A stretch of DNA of 64,000 nt from the NCBI GenBank assembly GCA_026724425.1, contig JAIUCV010001108.1, positions 62,001-126,000 on the forward strand. Reading direction: 5' to 3'. The position numbers and the translations under genes were made by a program. Origin of the DNA: Erythrophleum ivorense. Taxonomy: Eukaryota > Streptophyta > Magnoliopsida > Fabales > Fabaceae. The notes beneath the pieces are model-generated. The model had not been told where the DNA came from, made no database searches, and saw nothing but the letters and a program-made list of their open reading frames with translations. Below are positions 44,328 to 56,952 of the stretch, one piece after another (position 1 is the stretch's first letter; every line of letters starts with the position of its first letter).

Positions 44328-45177
44328 CTATGAACACCTCCACCATTTCCTCTATTAGATCTGAAAAAATTGACGTCATGCAACGCTGGAACGTAGCAGG
44401 TGCGTTACAGAGACCAAATGGCATGCGCCTATATGCAAACGTGCCGTAAGGGCAAGTAAAGCTCGTTTTTTCCTGATCATTAGGGTGAATGGGGATCTGG
44501 AAAAACCCGCTATATCCATCCAGAAAACAATAGTATGGATGGTTAGCAAGCCTCTCCAGCATCTGGTCAATAAATGGAAGCGGGAAATGATCTTTTCTAG
44601 ATGCTGCATTTAACTTCCTATAGTCTATGCACATCCTCTGTCCTGTAATAGTTCTAGAAGGAATGAGCTCATCTTTATCATTCCTAACAACTGTAATGCC
44701 TCCTTTCTTAGGGACGCAGTGAACCGGAGAAATCCAAGTGCTGTCGCTAATGGGATAGATAATCCCAGCGTCTAGCAACTTGAGAATCTCTTTCTTCACT
44801 ACCTCCTTAAGATTGGGGTTAAGTCTACGCTGGGGTTCAATGCTGGATTTAGATTCATCATCTAAATGGATGCGATGCATGCACAAACTAGGTGAGATCC
44901 CTTTAATGTCATCACGAGAGTAGCCTATAGCTTTCCTAAACTTTTTCAGTTCAATCAATAACGAATGCAATTGATCAGTGCTAAGAGATGCATTCACAAT
45001 GACGGGATATGTCGAATTAGGACCAAGAAACGCGTATCTGAGATCTTCTGGCAATGGCTTAAGGTCCACCTTTGGCGCTTTGAGCTCAGACCAATCATCG
45101 GGTTCAGCACTGCTCACTCGATAGCTCTGTCTAGCAACTTGATAGCGTCTGTGTTTCCGGAATGGAGACTGTGCCAA
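44328..45177 (-). pseudogene. Athila reverse transcriptase, copy 1 (element D)
   Basis: Minus strand. SELKAPKVDLKPLPEDLRYAF, RDDIKGISPSLCMHRIHLDD, NPNLKEVVKKEILKLLDAGI, GQRMCIDYRKLNAASRKDHF (fingers/palm), CFLDGYSGFFQI (first catalytic Asp), RRMPFGLCNAPATFQRCM, then cut at EMVEVFID, inside the second catalytic motif, where captured element A sequence follows. A frameshift (overlap 45114-45177) separates it from gag-PR. No valid start: the frame opens with TTG. Confidence 0.87.
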
Positions 45178-46592
45178 CTCGACTTGTACGTCGAGTCCGA
45201 CGTCGAGTTCAACGTCGAGTTCATGGCTGAAACTGGACTACAGGACGCCATAACCTCTGTTCCTAACCATTCCAGCTCCTCAAAAGGTTCAGACTCTGTC
45301 ACTGCTACATGTGAGTCTAAAAGTTGCACATAACCCATACTCTCTTCATGGAGCAAACCAGATTCTCCACTCTTTGTCAAAGCAATCTGAAGGTTATCTG
45401 TAAGAGCTAACTCTTCCAGCAACTCATCAGCGAGCTTATCCATTTCCTCTATGTAAAAGATCTGACCCTCAATCGCTGGTTTCCTCATGGCGTCTTTGAT
45501 GTCGAATTTCATGGTGAAATCCTTACCCAAATTCAGGTCGATCTTCCCCTTTCTGACATCAATCACTGCACCAGCCGTGGCTAAGAAAGGTCTGCCCAGA
45601 ATTAACGGGTCTTTCGGTTCTTCGTCCATCTCGAGCACTATGAAGTCCGTCGGTACCTCTACATTGCCTATCCTGATAGGTAAGTCTTCTAACAGCCCAG
45701 TTGGTAACCTCACCGATCTGTCTGCTAGAACCAGAGAGATTTTGCACGGTTTGAACTTATCAAATCCCAGACTCTTAGCAACAGAGAGCGGCATCAGGCT
45801 GACTGACGCTCCCAGATCACACAAACAGTTGTTAAAAGCCAGGGGTCCCAATGAACATGGTAGGGTGAAACTACCAGGATCTCCAAGTTTTTCTTGTATC
45901 ACCTTTCTCTGTATAATAGCACTACACTCATGTGACAAGACCACCATCCCCTGTAGCTCCTTCGTTCGTTCCATTACCGCATCCTTCAGAAATTTCTGAT
46001 AGGGGGGTACTAGCATGAAGGCATCAATGATAGGCATTCGCACCTCTATCTCCTTCATTTGCTTGTCGAACAGCGCTTTATACTTCTCAATTAGCTGCTT
46101 CTTGAACCTGCCTGGGAAAGGAAGTGGCGGTTTGTAAGGAGGTGGGACAAACAGTGTCTCTTTCCTCCTGGTTTCTACTGGCTTGACGGGATTCGTCTGA
46201 CCAACTCGACCACTCAGCACATCTGCACGTCGAGTTGGCTCGTCGAGTTCAACTTCTGGGCTCGTCTGACCAACTCGACCACTCGGCATATCTGCACGTC
46301 GAGTTGGCTCGTCGAGTTCAACTTCTGGGCGAGTTTTCTTAGTCAAGTCTTCAATGTAAGTCTCAATTTTGTTGTTTATGTCCGCCAGCTTCTTACTAAA
46401 CTCCATAGCACCATTCGCTTGACCTTGAAGAAGCTGTTGTAACATCGCCTTCATGTCGGGTTCCTGAAGCTGCGGCGCTTGTACCTGCTGAGGAGCAAAC
46501 CCTGGTGGTGCTCCCTGCTGCTGTCTATGTTGATACCCGCCCTGTTGGCTCACAAACTGCCCTCGCGGAACAAACACTTGCTGCGGCTGTGG
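45114..46592 (-). pseudogene. Athila gag C-terminus and protease, copy 1 (element D)
   Basis: Minus-strand frame continuous with LTR-derived codons up to 46652 but with no ATG. Gln/Pro-rich gag linker (QQVFVPRGQFVSQQGG), two 21-residue tandem repeats PEVELDEPTRRADMPSGRVGQ, TLFVPPPYKPPLPFPGRFKKQ, then protease NNCLCDLGASVSLMPLSVAKS with D-L-G in the active-site position (seen in Athila proteases), and DPLILGRPFLATAGAVIDV. The gag N-terminal domain is absent because the LTR was fused here. Stop at 45114. Confidence 0.85.
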
Positions 46593-47441
46593 TGGTTCAG
46601 GCATTTCATCAAACACCTTCTGGGTACTGAAATGCCTAGCTTCGGATTCCAAATGATCAAGAAGGAATCAGCATTAAGAACACTAATCAAGAAGGGAAAC
46701 TATGAAATCAAGGCTTAAACACTCTAGGTAACCATGGATCTTCACTAATCTAACCCATCCTTAGGATTCTAAGAACACTACTCAGAAACCGACTTCATCA
46801 AGTCGAACTCGGAAAGCTGTGAAACTAGCATCAGAAGATAGACAGAAAGGAAGCAATCAAGTTCAAAGAAGGAAGCAAGCACAAATTGATTAAAACTTAG
46901 AAGGAATCTGGAATGCAAATCAAGAACACTACAGAGGCGATTTTGTGTTTTCTGAAAGTTAAAAGCAGGAATAGAAATTAAGATGGTTCTAATCTCACAT
47001 TACAGAGTACTTATACTTAGGTTACAGAAAGGTAAAATAGGTCACGCGCGTGTGGACTCGACGTCCAACTCGACGTGTATGTGTGGAACTCGTCGAGTGC
47101 CCCTAAAGGTTGCACCTTTGGCTCCGACTCGATGTGCCAACTCGACGTGCATGTCTGGACTACGTCGAGTTGACTGTTCCTTGTTCTCCAAGCCGTCGTT
47201 TCCAGACTCCTCTTCATCACTGCTTGATCAGGCAATCATCCTCCATCTTCAAGGCATCCTCCAAAGCTCCAAATGTACCTGATAACAAACACAAATGCGA
47301 CGAAACGTGCAATGCTTATGCGAACGCTACGAAGTGCGGAAAGTGAATGCAAATGGAAGTGAAATGTGATGATGTGGTGTTATATGAATGCAGAAGTGAT
47401 GAATAAATGATGCTAAAACAAGGCTAAATATGTGTACATCA
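46593..47441 (-). repeat. Truncated LTR D fused to gag, copy 1
   Basis: 849 bp equal to 36658-37506. Inner LTR part, primer site and 5' gag are missing; the join lies at TGGTTCAGGC, a sequence present in both the LTR and the gag side, suggesting homology-guided deletion. Confidence 0.85.
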
Positions 47442-48012
47442 CTGTGGTCTATTGCACTCTCTTCGGATTGTTCGGATGTATCACCACACGACGAATCTCT
47501 CAAACCGCCCGTTTGTTTGACCACGGCTCCTAAAATATATGATTGGTCGGTGGAATTTCAAGATCGATCAGAGAATTGTTCACGGTTCACGCTGTGGTCC
47601 CTCACATCACCTTCCGGCCGACCGAAGGATCCACCCGATGACGAATGTTTCAAAACCACTCGACCAAATCACCTGAAACTTCACCGGCGGCTCTAAAACA
47701 TCATATTGGATGGTAAATTTTTGATCCCGTTCATAAAATTCTTAACGGTTTGTCATGTGGTTCACAGCCCTCAATTTTGGCCGACACACGGGCCTTACAC
47801 GACCAAACTGCACACCAGACGGAATCATACATCAAGATTGAAAACTCACCGACCAAATACACCTAAGGAATGATTTGATGCTGTCATATCACACTTGGGG
47901 CCCCTCAACCAAGCAAAACCGCTCTTCATGACCTATGGTCACACTTTGGTAACACAATCCGAAACAATTTCCCAACAAATTCACTTTTTTTTTCAGCCCC
48001 TCTTAATTGGAT

Positions 48013-48052
48013 TTGCTTCCACCGGGACGGTGCAAGTTAAGTCTGGGGGGAT
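48013..48052 (+). promoter_or_regulatory. Internal stem-loop plus polypurine tract (element B)
   Basis: TTGCTTCCACCGGGACGGTG pairs CACC with GGTG and TTG with CAA (48013-48035), then AAGTCTGGGGGGATT (48039-48053). Near-identical to 60589-60628 in element A; copy 2 at 54377-54416. Confidence 0.75.
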
Positions 48053-48974
48053 TACTAACACGTTTGTTCTTTTTGACTTTTCTTTTCTTTTTCCCCATTT
48101 TCTTTGAGTCGTTTTATTGAGTCAAAATTTTGTCCGAGAATTATGACATTTTCTTTGAAACTAACCATGTTACACTAATGTTTAAGTGACCATTGAAACA
48201 GTATTTGGCAACACATTCACTCAATGTACACTTTGAGCGGATCGGTTTACCAAAGATGGCCACATTTCCAAAAGACCGATGGAGGATCCATCTTTGACTC
48301 CACACGTAAATGAACTTAACTTTATCAGCTAGGGGCTTGGCTTTACAAAGAGCACGACTCCTCATCCTCACCAAATAGTGAAAGTCTACGTGAGTTCGGT
48401 TTCCCCTCTCTCTCCCCTCCAATTTTAAGAAAAAGCATCAAGGTCAAAGTAACCGGGGATTAGGTGGCAACCACCATCAATACTCACGTATATGGAAGAC
48501 CTTTCGATCCAAGTAACCGGGGATTAGGTGGCTACAACCATCAATACTCGCGTCTATGGAAGATCCATCAAAAACCTCCACAAAGAGGAGAAGAAGTCGA
48601 ATAAAAAAAAAATACCTTGCTACCCTAAAAAAGGGATCAATCGACTTAAGGAGTGAGAAGAGAGAGAGGTGAAACAAGAGCCAAGACATGTGTTTTATCA
48701 AAAGAGGATGGGTAAGAGTCTATAACCCCTTTGATCGATATTCCCTAGTTGAGACCGCACCTTTAAAAACCAAAGGAGTCAAAGGAGGTGAGCCCGGATG
48801 GTCATATGGAGTGTGGGTTACTTTGGGATGACTGCTAAACTCAATGTAAGTACTTATGTCCCTCATCATAAAGCCAAAACCGTTTTTCATGTGGATTACT
48901 AAAACTTAAGCTAACATGGATTTTCAAAATGCATTGAGAGTTCTCATGTTTTCAAACCTCTTTTCCTTTCTTAG

Positions 48975-49013
48975 TTTGCTTGAGGACAAGCAAAAGGCTA
49001 AGTCTGGGGGAGT
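48975..49013 (+). promoter_or_regulatory. Terminal stem-loop plus polypurine tract (element B)
   Basis: TTTGCTTGAGGACAAGCAAA (48975-48994), perfect 8-bp stem, then AGGCTAAGTCTGGGGGAGT abutting LTR B at 49014. Copy 2 at about 55338-55376. Confidence 0.87.
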
Positions 49014-50584
49014 TGATATATCCATATTTTACATGTTTTTACCCTAGTTTTTCTTATATTTTCTTACTTAATAATAATGATTTTGTATCCAAGAGGTAGT
49101 TTTCTTGTATATTGTGGTTTTGGGAAGCAAACAGGTCAAAATGGCAAAAAGAAGGCAAAAGAGCTTCAAACAATGATCCATGCAAGTTCCCAAGTCAAGA
49201 GCTTCAACAAAACTCAAGTTAGCCGGTTTCCGCATTCGGACAGAATCAAAGCATCCGAAAGATGACCGCGGAAAAGGGTCTTTCCGACGTCCAAATCATG
49301 AGATGTTTATATGGAAAGTTAGATAAATGAGTCATGCGTCGCGGCGAAGTGGAATTGGGCTATTTGGAGCAGAAATGCGGCCTAGGATATGTTTCCCCCA
49401 AGACATGTCCGTCTGGCGAGTAAGTGAAGCCCATGGAGCTTGGACGAGCGAAATGGACCGGGATCACTGCGGGCCAAGCCTAAAACTCATCATGACTCAA
49501 GCCCACATCTTTACACGTGAAAGGAAGGTGGCAGCCGCGCCTCACTCAAGACTTGGTGAGCAAGCTCAAGCGAGGAGAAGAAATGGAAAGTTTCCTCTTC
49601 TCTTTTGCGCATTAACTCAGCCGACCTAGCCTCTCCTCACCTATATATACTTGATTTTAGCCTCTTGTATCGACATCACAATATCATAGACACAACTCTC
49701 TTCTTCTTTCAGTCAATAAACCGGAGCCACTTAGGTGGTCTCCTTGCTCTTTCTTTTCTTTTGCATCTTGTACATACTCGCATGTTTTAGTTTAATGTCT
49801 AGGGTTTAGAGGATTCTCTCTATGGGAGAGCCGCGGTTTAATCTCTATTACTCTGCCTCCTTCCATTAGAACTATGAGATCCTCTCTACTCCTTTAGACT
49901 CGTTATTGAATCATGGATCTTTCAAAGAAGACATGACATGATAAGCCATCGAGAATCGGTTGTAAAAGAAAGGGAAACCTTATGGTTCACCATCTTTATT
50001 CACACCTAAAGCTTTTTGCTAGAGTAGCTAACTAGCGACTCGATCTAAGGTTGATATACTCTCCAAAAGCTTGTTATATCTCCGGTCCTAATATTTGATG
50101 GGCAATTCGTCTTAGGCTATGAAAATAGACCTAAGGAGTTTTGTGAACAATCACTACCCGATTGTATTGCATGTTTCACTCTTCAATGACCATGTGAAAG
50201 CTGAGTCCATTGGTGTAAGAAACATAGGTGGTCGGAGCCACGAAAGTGGGATGACCACATCTTAGTGTTTTGTGTTCATAGAAATCGGATTTAACAAACT
50301 TTTCAATCGACTTGGCTTATGTCTTTTGCGGATTGTCTTTTGTTCAATAATGGTGTTTGTATAGTTTGCATTTGTTATTTAATATTCCTTATAAAACAAA
50401 ATACAAAACCCCTTGCATATTATTGATTTAGCTTAACCAAATCTTTACAAATGTGTAGTGTGCAATTCGCATTCTCTTGTGGATCGACCCCTAAGTACTA
50501 CAACAACATGTTGTGAACTTGCAACCATGTTTAGCTTAGGGTTTTTATTACTTGCATACATACCACACCCACGTCTGGCTATCA
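49014..50584 (+). repeat. LTR B, tandem-unit copy 1 (1571 bp)
   Basis: TGATATATCC...CTGGCTATCA; TATA box TATATATA at 49642-49649. Followed by captured element A sequence, as in the native position at 56948. Confidence 0.93.
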
Positions 50585-50691
50585 GAAGTCTACCCCGAGA
50601 AAGAATCTAACCGTGCAAGGAAAAGACGCCTTTTCCCCAAGATCATCCAAAAGGCGGATAACTCTGGAAAGTTTGTAGTTCCATGTTCTAT
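50585..50691. repeat. Captured 107 bp of element A PR region
   Basis: Identical in arrangement to 56948-57054 and 44221-44327; starts GAAGTCTACCCCGAG and ends at TTCTAT, where D RT begins. Confidence 0.92.
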
Positions 50692-51541
50692 CTATGAACA
50701 CCTCCACCATTTCCTCTATTAGATCTGAAAAAATTGACGTCATGCAACGCTGGAACGTAGCAGGTGCGTTACGGAGACCAAATGGCATGCGCCTATATGC
50801 AAACGTGCCGTAAGGGCAAGTAAAGGTCGTTTTTTCCTGATCATTAGGGTGAATGGGGATCTGGAAAAACCCGCTATATCCATCCAGAAAACAATAGTAT
50901 GGATGGTTAGCAAGCCTCTCCAGCATCTGGTCAATAAATGGAAGCGGGAAATGATCTTTCCTAGATGCTGCATTTAACTTCCTATAGTCTATGCACATCC
51001 TCTGTCCTGTAATAGTTCTAGAAGGAATGAGCTCATCTTTATCATTCCTAACAACTGTAATGCCTCCTTTCTTAGGGACGCAGTGAACCGGAGAAATCCA
51101 AGTGCTGTCGCTAATGGGATAGATAATCCCAGCGTCTAGCAACTTGAGAATCTCTTTCTTCACTACCTCCTTAAGATTGGGGTTAAGTCTACGCTGGGGT
51201 TCAATGCTGGATTTAGATTCATCATCTAAATGGATGCGATGCATGCACAAACTAGGTGAGATCCCTTTAATGTCATCACGAGAGTAGCCTATAGCTTTCC
51301 TAAACTTTTTCAGTTCAATCAATAACGAATGCAATTGATCAGTGCTAAGAGATGCATTCACAATGACGGGATATGTCGAATTAGGACCAAGAAACGCGTA
51401 TCTGAGATCTTCTGGCAATGGCTTAAGGTCCACCTTTGGCGCTTTGAGCTCAGACCAATCATCGGGTTCAGCACTGCTCACTCGATAGCTCTGTCTAGCA
51501 ACTTGATAGCGTCTGTGTTTCCGGAATGGAGACTGTGCCAA
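50692..51541 (-). pseudogene. Athila reverse transcriptase, copy 2 (element D)
   Basis: Copy of 44328-45177 with a few substitutions, for example LRNAPATF for LCNAPATF and EKTTFTCPYG for EKTSFTCPYG. Same truncation at EVFID and the same frameshift from gag-PR. Confidence 0.87.
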
Positions 51542-52956
51542 CTCGACTTGTACGTCGAGTCCGACGTCGAGTTCAACGTCGAGTTCATGGCTGAAACTGG
51601 ACTACAGGACGCCATAACCTCTGTTCCTAACCATTCCAGCTCCTCAAAAGGTTCAGACTCTGTCACTGCTACATGTGAGTCTAAAAGTTGCACATAACCC
51701 ATACTCTCTTCATGGAGCAAACCAGATTCTCCACTCTTTGTCAAAGCAATCTAAAGGTTATCTGTAAGAGCTAACTCTTCCAGCAACTCATCAGCGAGCT
51801 TATCCATTTCCTCTATGTAAAAGATCTGACCCTCAATCGCTGGTTTCCTCATGGCGTCTTTGATGTCGAATTTCATGGTGAAATCCTTACCCAAATTCAG
51901 GTCGATCTTCCCCTTTCTGACATCAATCACTGCACCAGCCGTGGCTAAGAAAGGTCTGCCCAGAATTAACGGGTCTTTCGGTTCTTCGTCCATCTCGAGC
52001 ACTATGAAGTCCGTCGGTACCTCTACATTGCCTATCCTGATAGGTAAGTCTTCTAACAGCCCAGTTGGTAACCTCACCGATCTGTCTGCTAGAACCAGAG
52101 AGATTTTGCACGGTTTGAACTTATCAAATCCCAGACTCTTAGCAACAGAGAGCGGCATCAGGCTGACTGACGCTCCCAGATCACACAAACAGTTGTTAAA
52201 AGCCAGGGGTCCCAATGAACATGGTAGGGTGAAACTACCAGGATCTCCAAGTTTCTCTTGTATCACCTTTCTCTGTATAATAGCACTACACTCATGTGAC
52301 AAGACCACCATCCCCTGTAGCTCCTTCGTTCGTTCCATTACCGCATCCTTCAGAAATTTCTGATAGGGGGGTACTAGCATGAAGGCATCAATGATAGGCA
52401 TTCGCACCTCTATCTCCTTCATTTGCTTGTCGAACAGCGCTTTATACTTCTCAATTAGCTGCTTCTTGAACCTGCCTGGGAAAGGAAGTGGCGGTTTGTA
52501 AGGAGGTGGGACAAACAGTGTCTCTTTCCTCCTGGTTTCTACTGGCTTGACGGGATTCGTCTGACCAACTCGACCACTCAGCACATCTGCACGTCGAGTT
52601 GGCTCGTCGAGTTCAACTTCTGGGCTCGTCTGACCAACTCGACCACTCGGCATATCTGCACGTCGAGTTGGCTCGTCGAGTTCAACTTCTGGGCGAGTTT
52701 TCTTAGTCAAGTCTTCAATGTAAGTCTCAATTTTGTTGTTTATGTCCGCCAGCTTCTTACTAAACTCCATAGCACCATTCGCTTGACCTTGAAGAAGCTG
52801 TTGTAACATCGCCTTCATGTCGGGTTCCTGAAGCTGCGGCGCTTGTACCTGCTGAGGAGCAAACCCTGGTGGTGCTCCCTGCTGCTGTCTATGTTGATAC
52901 CCGCCCTGTTGGCTCACAAACTGCCCTCGCGGAACAAACACTTGCTGCGGCTGTGG
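51478..52956 (-). pseudogene. Athila gag C-terminus and protease, copy 2 (element D)
   Basis: Copy of 45114-46592. It differs by a nonsense change at 51753 (CAG to TAG on the minus strand, Gln in DNLQIAL), which ends the frame at 51751. Protease motif CDLGASVSLMP and the 21-residue repeats are retained. Confidence 0.87.
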
Positions 52957-53805
52957 TGGTTCAGGCATTTCATCAAACACCTTCTGGGTACTGAAATGCC
53001 TAGCTTCGGATTCCAAATGATCAAGAAGGAATCAGCATTAAGAACACTAATCAAGAAGGGAAACTATGAAATCAAGGCTTAAACACTCTAGGTAACCATG
53101 GATCTTCACTAATCTAACCCATCCTTAGGATTCTAAGAACACTACTCAGAAACCGACTTCATCAAGTCGAACTCGGAAAGCTGTGAAACTAGCATCAGAA
53201 GATAGACAGAAAGGAAGCAATCAAGTTCAAAGAAGGAAGCAAGCACAAATTGATTAAAACTTAGAAGGAATCTGGAATGCAAATCAAGAACACTACAGAG
53301 GCGATTTTGTGTTTTCTGAAAGTTAAAAGCAGGAATAGAAATTAAGATGGTTCTAATTTCACATTACAGAGTACTTATACTTAGGTTACAGAAAGGTAAA
53401 ATAGGTCACGCGCGTGTGGACTCGACGTCCAACTCGACGTGTATGTGTGGAACTCGTCGAGTGCCCCTAAAGGTTGCACCTTTGGCTCCGACTCGATGTG
53501 CCAACTCGACGTGCATGTCTGGACTACGTCGAGTTGACTGTTCCTTGTTCTCCAAGCCGTCGTTTCCAGACTCCTCTTCATCACTGCTTGATCAGGCAAT
53601 CATCCTCCATCTTCAAGGCATCCTCCAAAGCTCCAAATGTACCTGATAACAAACACAAATGCGACGAAACGTGCAATGCTTATGCGAACGCTACGAAGTG
53701 CGGAAAGTGAATGCAAATGGAAGTGAAATGTGATGATGTGGTGTTATATGAATGCAGAAGTGATGAATAAATGATGCTAAAACAAGGCTAAATATGTGTA
53801 CATCA
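52957..53805 (-). repeat. Truncated LTR D fused to gag, copy 2
   Basis: Copy of 46593-47441 within the second tandem unit. Confidence 0.87.
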
Positions 53806-55376
53806 CTGTGGTCTATTGCACTCTCTTCGGATTGTTCGGATGTATCACCACACGACGAATCTCTCAAACCGCCCGTTTGTTTGACCACGGCTCCTAAAAT
53901 ATATGATTGGTCGGTGGAATTTCAAGATCGATCAGAGAATTGTTCACGGTTCACGCTGTGGTCCCTCACATCACCTTCCGGCCGACCGAAGGATCCACCC
54001 GATGACGAATGTTTCAAAACCACTCGACCAAATCACCTGAAACTTCACCGGCGGCTCTAAAACATCATATTGGATGGTAAATTTTTGATCCCGTTCATAA
54101 AATTCTTAACGGTTTGTCATGTGGTTCACAGCCCTCAATTTTGGCCGACACACGGGCCTTACACGACCAAACTGCACCCCAGACGGAATCATACATCAAG
54201 ATTGAAAACTCACCGACCAAATACACCTAAGGAATGATTTGATGCTGTCATATCACACTTGGGGCCCCTCAACCAAGCAAAACCGCTCTTCATGACCTAT
54301 GGTCACACTTTGGTAACACAATCCGAAACAATTTCCCAACAAATTCACTTTTTTTTTCAGCCCCTCTTAATTGGATTTGCTTCCACCGGGACGGTGCAAG
54401 TTAAGTCTGGGGGGATTACTAACACGTTTGTTCTTTTTGACTTTTCTTTTCTTTTTCCCCATTTTCTTTGAGTCGTTTTATTGAGTCAAAATTTTGTCCG
54501 AGAATTATGACATTTTCTTTGAAACTAACCATGTTACACTAATGTTTAAGTGACCATTGAAACAGTATTTGGCAACACATTCACTCAATGTACACTTTGA
54601 GCGGATCGGTTTACCAAAGATGGCCACATTTCCAAAAGACCGATGGAGGATCCATCTTTGACTCCACACGTAAATGAACTTAACTTTATCAGCTAGGGGC
54701 TTGGCTTTACAAAGGGCACGACTCCTCATCCTCACCAAATAGTGAAAGTCTACGTGAGTTCGGTTTCCCCTCTCTCTCCCCTCCAATTTTAAGAAAAGCA
54801 TCAAGGTCAAAGTAACCGGGGATTAGGTGGCAACCACCATCAATACTCACGTATATGGAAGACCTTTCGATCCAAGTAACCGGGGATTAGGTGGCTACAA
54901 CCATCAATACTCGCGTCTATGGAAGATCCATCAAAAACCTCCACAAAGAGGAGAAGAAGTCGAATAAAAAAAAAATACCTTGCTACCCTAAAAAAGGGAT
55001 CAATCGACTTAAGGAGTGAGAAGAGAGAGAGGTGAAACAAGAGCCAAGACATGTGTTTTATCAAAAGAGGATGGGTAAGAGTCTATAACCCCTTTGATCG
55101 ATATTCCCTAGTTGAGACCGCACCTTTAAAAACCAAAGGAGTCAAAGGAGGTGAGCCCGGATGGTCATATGGAGTGTGGGTTACTTTGGGATGACTGCTA
55201 AACTCAATGTAAGTACTTATGTCCCTCATCATAAAGCCAAAACCGTTTTTCATGTGGATTACTAAAACTTAAGCTAACATGGATTTTCAAAATGCATTGA
55301 GAGTTCTCATGTTTTCAAACCTCTTTTCCTTTCTTAGTTTGCTTGAGGACAAGCAAAAGGCTAAGTCTGGGGGAGT
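53806..55376 (+). other. Element B 3' spacer and 3' end, copy 2
   Basis: Copy of 47442-49013, one base shorter (an A lost near 54794). Contains the same internal and terminal hairpin-polypurine sites. No gene. Confidence 0.75.
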
Positions 55377-56947
55377 TGATATATCCATATTTTACATGTT
55401 TTTACCCTAGTTTTTCTTATATTTTCTTACTTAATAATAATGATTTTGTATCCAAGAGGTAGTTTTCTTGTATATTGTGGTTTTGGGAAGCAAACAGGTC
55501 AAAATGGCAAAAAGAAGGCAAAAGAGCTTCAAACAATGATCCATGCAAGTTCCCAAGTCAAGAGCTTCAACAAAACTCAAGTTAGCCGGTTTCCGCATTC
55601 GGACATAATCAAAGCATCCGAAAGATGACCGCGGAAAAGGGTCATTCCGACGTCCAAATCATGAGATGTTTATATGGAAAGTTAGATAAATGAGTCATGC
55701 GTCGCGGCGAAGTGGAATTGGGCTATTTGGAGCAGAAATGCGGCCTAGGATATGTTTCCCCCAAGACATGTCCGTCTGGCGAGTAAGTGAAGCCCATGGA
55801 GCTTGGACGAGCGAAATGGACCGGGATCACTGCGGGCCAAGCCTAAAACTCATCATGACTCAAGCCCACATCTTTACACGTGAAAGGAAGGTGGCAGCCG
55901 CGCCTCACTCAAGACTTGGTGAGCAAGCTCAAGCGAGGAGAAGAAATGGAAAGTTTCCTCTTCTCTTTTGCGCATTAACTCAGCCGACCTAGCCTCTCCT
56001 CACCTATATATACTTGATTTTAGCCTCTTGTATCGACATCACAATATCATAGACACAACTCTCTTCTTCTTTCAGTCAATAAACCGGAGCCACTTAGGTG
56101 GTCTCCTTGCTCTTTCTTTTCTTTTGCATCTTGTACATACTCGCATGTTTTAGTTTAATGTCTAGGGTTTAGAGGATTCTCTCTATGGGAGAGCCGCGGT
56201 TTAATCTCTATTACTCTGCCTCCTTCCATTAGAACTATGAGATCCTCTCTACTCCTTTAGACTCGTTATTGAATCATGGATCTTTCAAAGAAGACATGAC
56301 ATGATAAGCCATCGAGAATCGGTTGTAAAAGAAAGGGAAACCTTATGGTTCACCATCTTTATTCACACCTAAAGCTTTTTGCTAGAGTAGCTAACTAGCG
56401 ACTCGATCTAAGGTTGATATACTCTCCAAAAGCTTGTTATATCTCCGGTCCTAATATTTGATGGGCAATTCGTCTTAGGCTATGAAAATAGACCTAAGGA
56501 GTTTTGTGAACAATCACTACCCGATTGTATTGCATGTTTCACTCTTCAATGACCATGTGAAAGCTGAGTCCATTGGTGTAAGAAACATAGGTGGTCGGAG
56601 CCACGAAAGTGGGATGACCACATCTTAGTGTTTTGTGTTCATAGAAATCGGATTTAACAAACTTTTCAATCGACTTGGCTTATGTCTTTTGCGGATTGTC
56701 TTTTGTTCAATAATGGTGTTTGTATAGTTTGCATTTGTTATTTAATATTCCTTATAAAACAAAATACAAAACCCCTTGCATATTATTGATTTAGCTTAAC
56801 CAAATCTTTACAAATGTGTAGTGTGCAATTCGCATTCTCTTGTGGATCGACCCCTAAGTACTACAACAACATGTTGTGAACTTGCAACCATGTTTAGCTT
56901 AGGGTTTTTATTACTTGCATACATACCACACCCACGTCTGGCTATCA
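55377..56947 (+). repeat. LTR B, native 3' LTR position (1571 bp)
   Basis: TGATATATCC...CTGGCTATCA, TATA box 56005-56012, followed by GAAGT (56948-56952), the partner of 27757-27761. Confidence 0.93.
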
Positions 56948-56952
56948 GAAGT

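Larger units (their letters stand above)
36030..47441 (-). mobile_element. Element D: Athila with pol and env-like ORF, rearranged
   Basis: Minus-strand element in the spacer of B. Order: truncated 5' LTR (47441-46593) fused to gag, PR, RT (to 44328), [foreign insert 44327-44004], RNase H end and integrase (44003-42452), conserved stem-loop, leader, env-like ORF, two hairpin-polypurine sites, complete 3' LTR (37506-36030). It is the only Athila here with RT and IN. The flanks show ACCACA on both minus-strand sides with one extra base at the 5' end, so the target duplication is imperfect. Confidence 0.85.
47442..49013 (+). other. Element B 3' spacer and 3' end, copy 1
   Basis: No gene. Contains degenerate GGTCGGTGGAATTTCAAG repeats (47500-47700), the internal hairpin-polypurine site (48013-48052), two ~62-bp repeats with GGTGGCAACCACC inverted repeats (48450-48560), and the terminal hairpin-polypurine site (48975-49013). 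Confidence 0.7.
27762..56947 (+). mobile_element. Element B complex: pol-less Athila relative with nested C and D
   Basis: Inserted in A's gag-PR frame with duplication GAAGT (27757-27761, 56948-56952). The LTR is 1571 bp. Plus-strand order: 5' LTR (split by element C), tRNA-Asp primer site, gag-linker-like ORF, PR, conserved stem-loop, spacer, [element D], spacer, polypurine tract, 3' LTR. No RT, RNase H, IN or env was found. The D-B-A boundary was tandemly multiplied after D inserted, which adds a second LTR B (49014-50584) and an LTR end (44033-44220). Confidence 0.87.

Noticed and set aside
36025..47448. Clean 5-bp target duplication for element D
   Set aside because: GTGGT before 36030 and CTGTGGT after 47441 nearly match, but an extra base or two intervenes; I do not claim a perfect duplication.
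56915..56952. Separate protease gene starting at 56915
   Set aside because: The first codons are the end of LTR B; the true frame is the continuation of element A gag from 27761.
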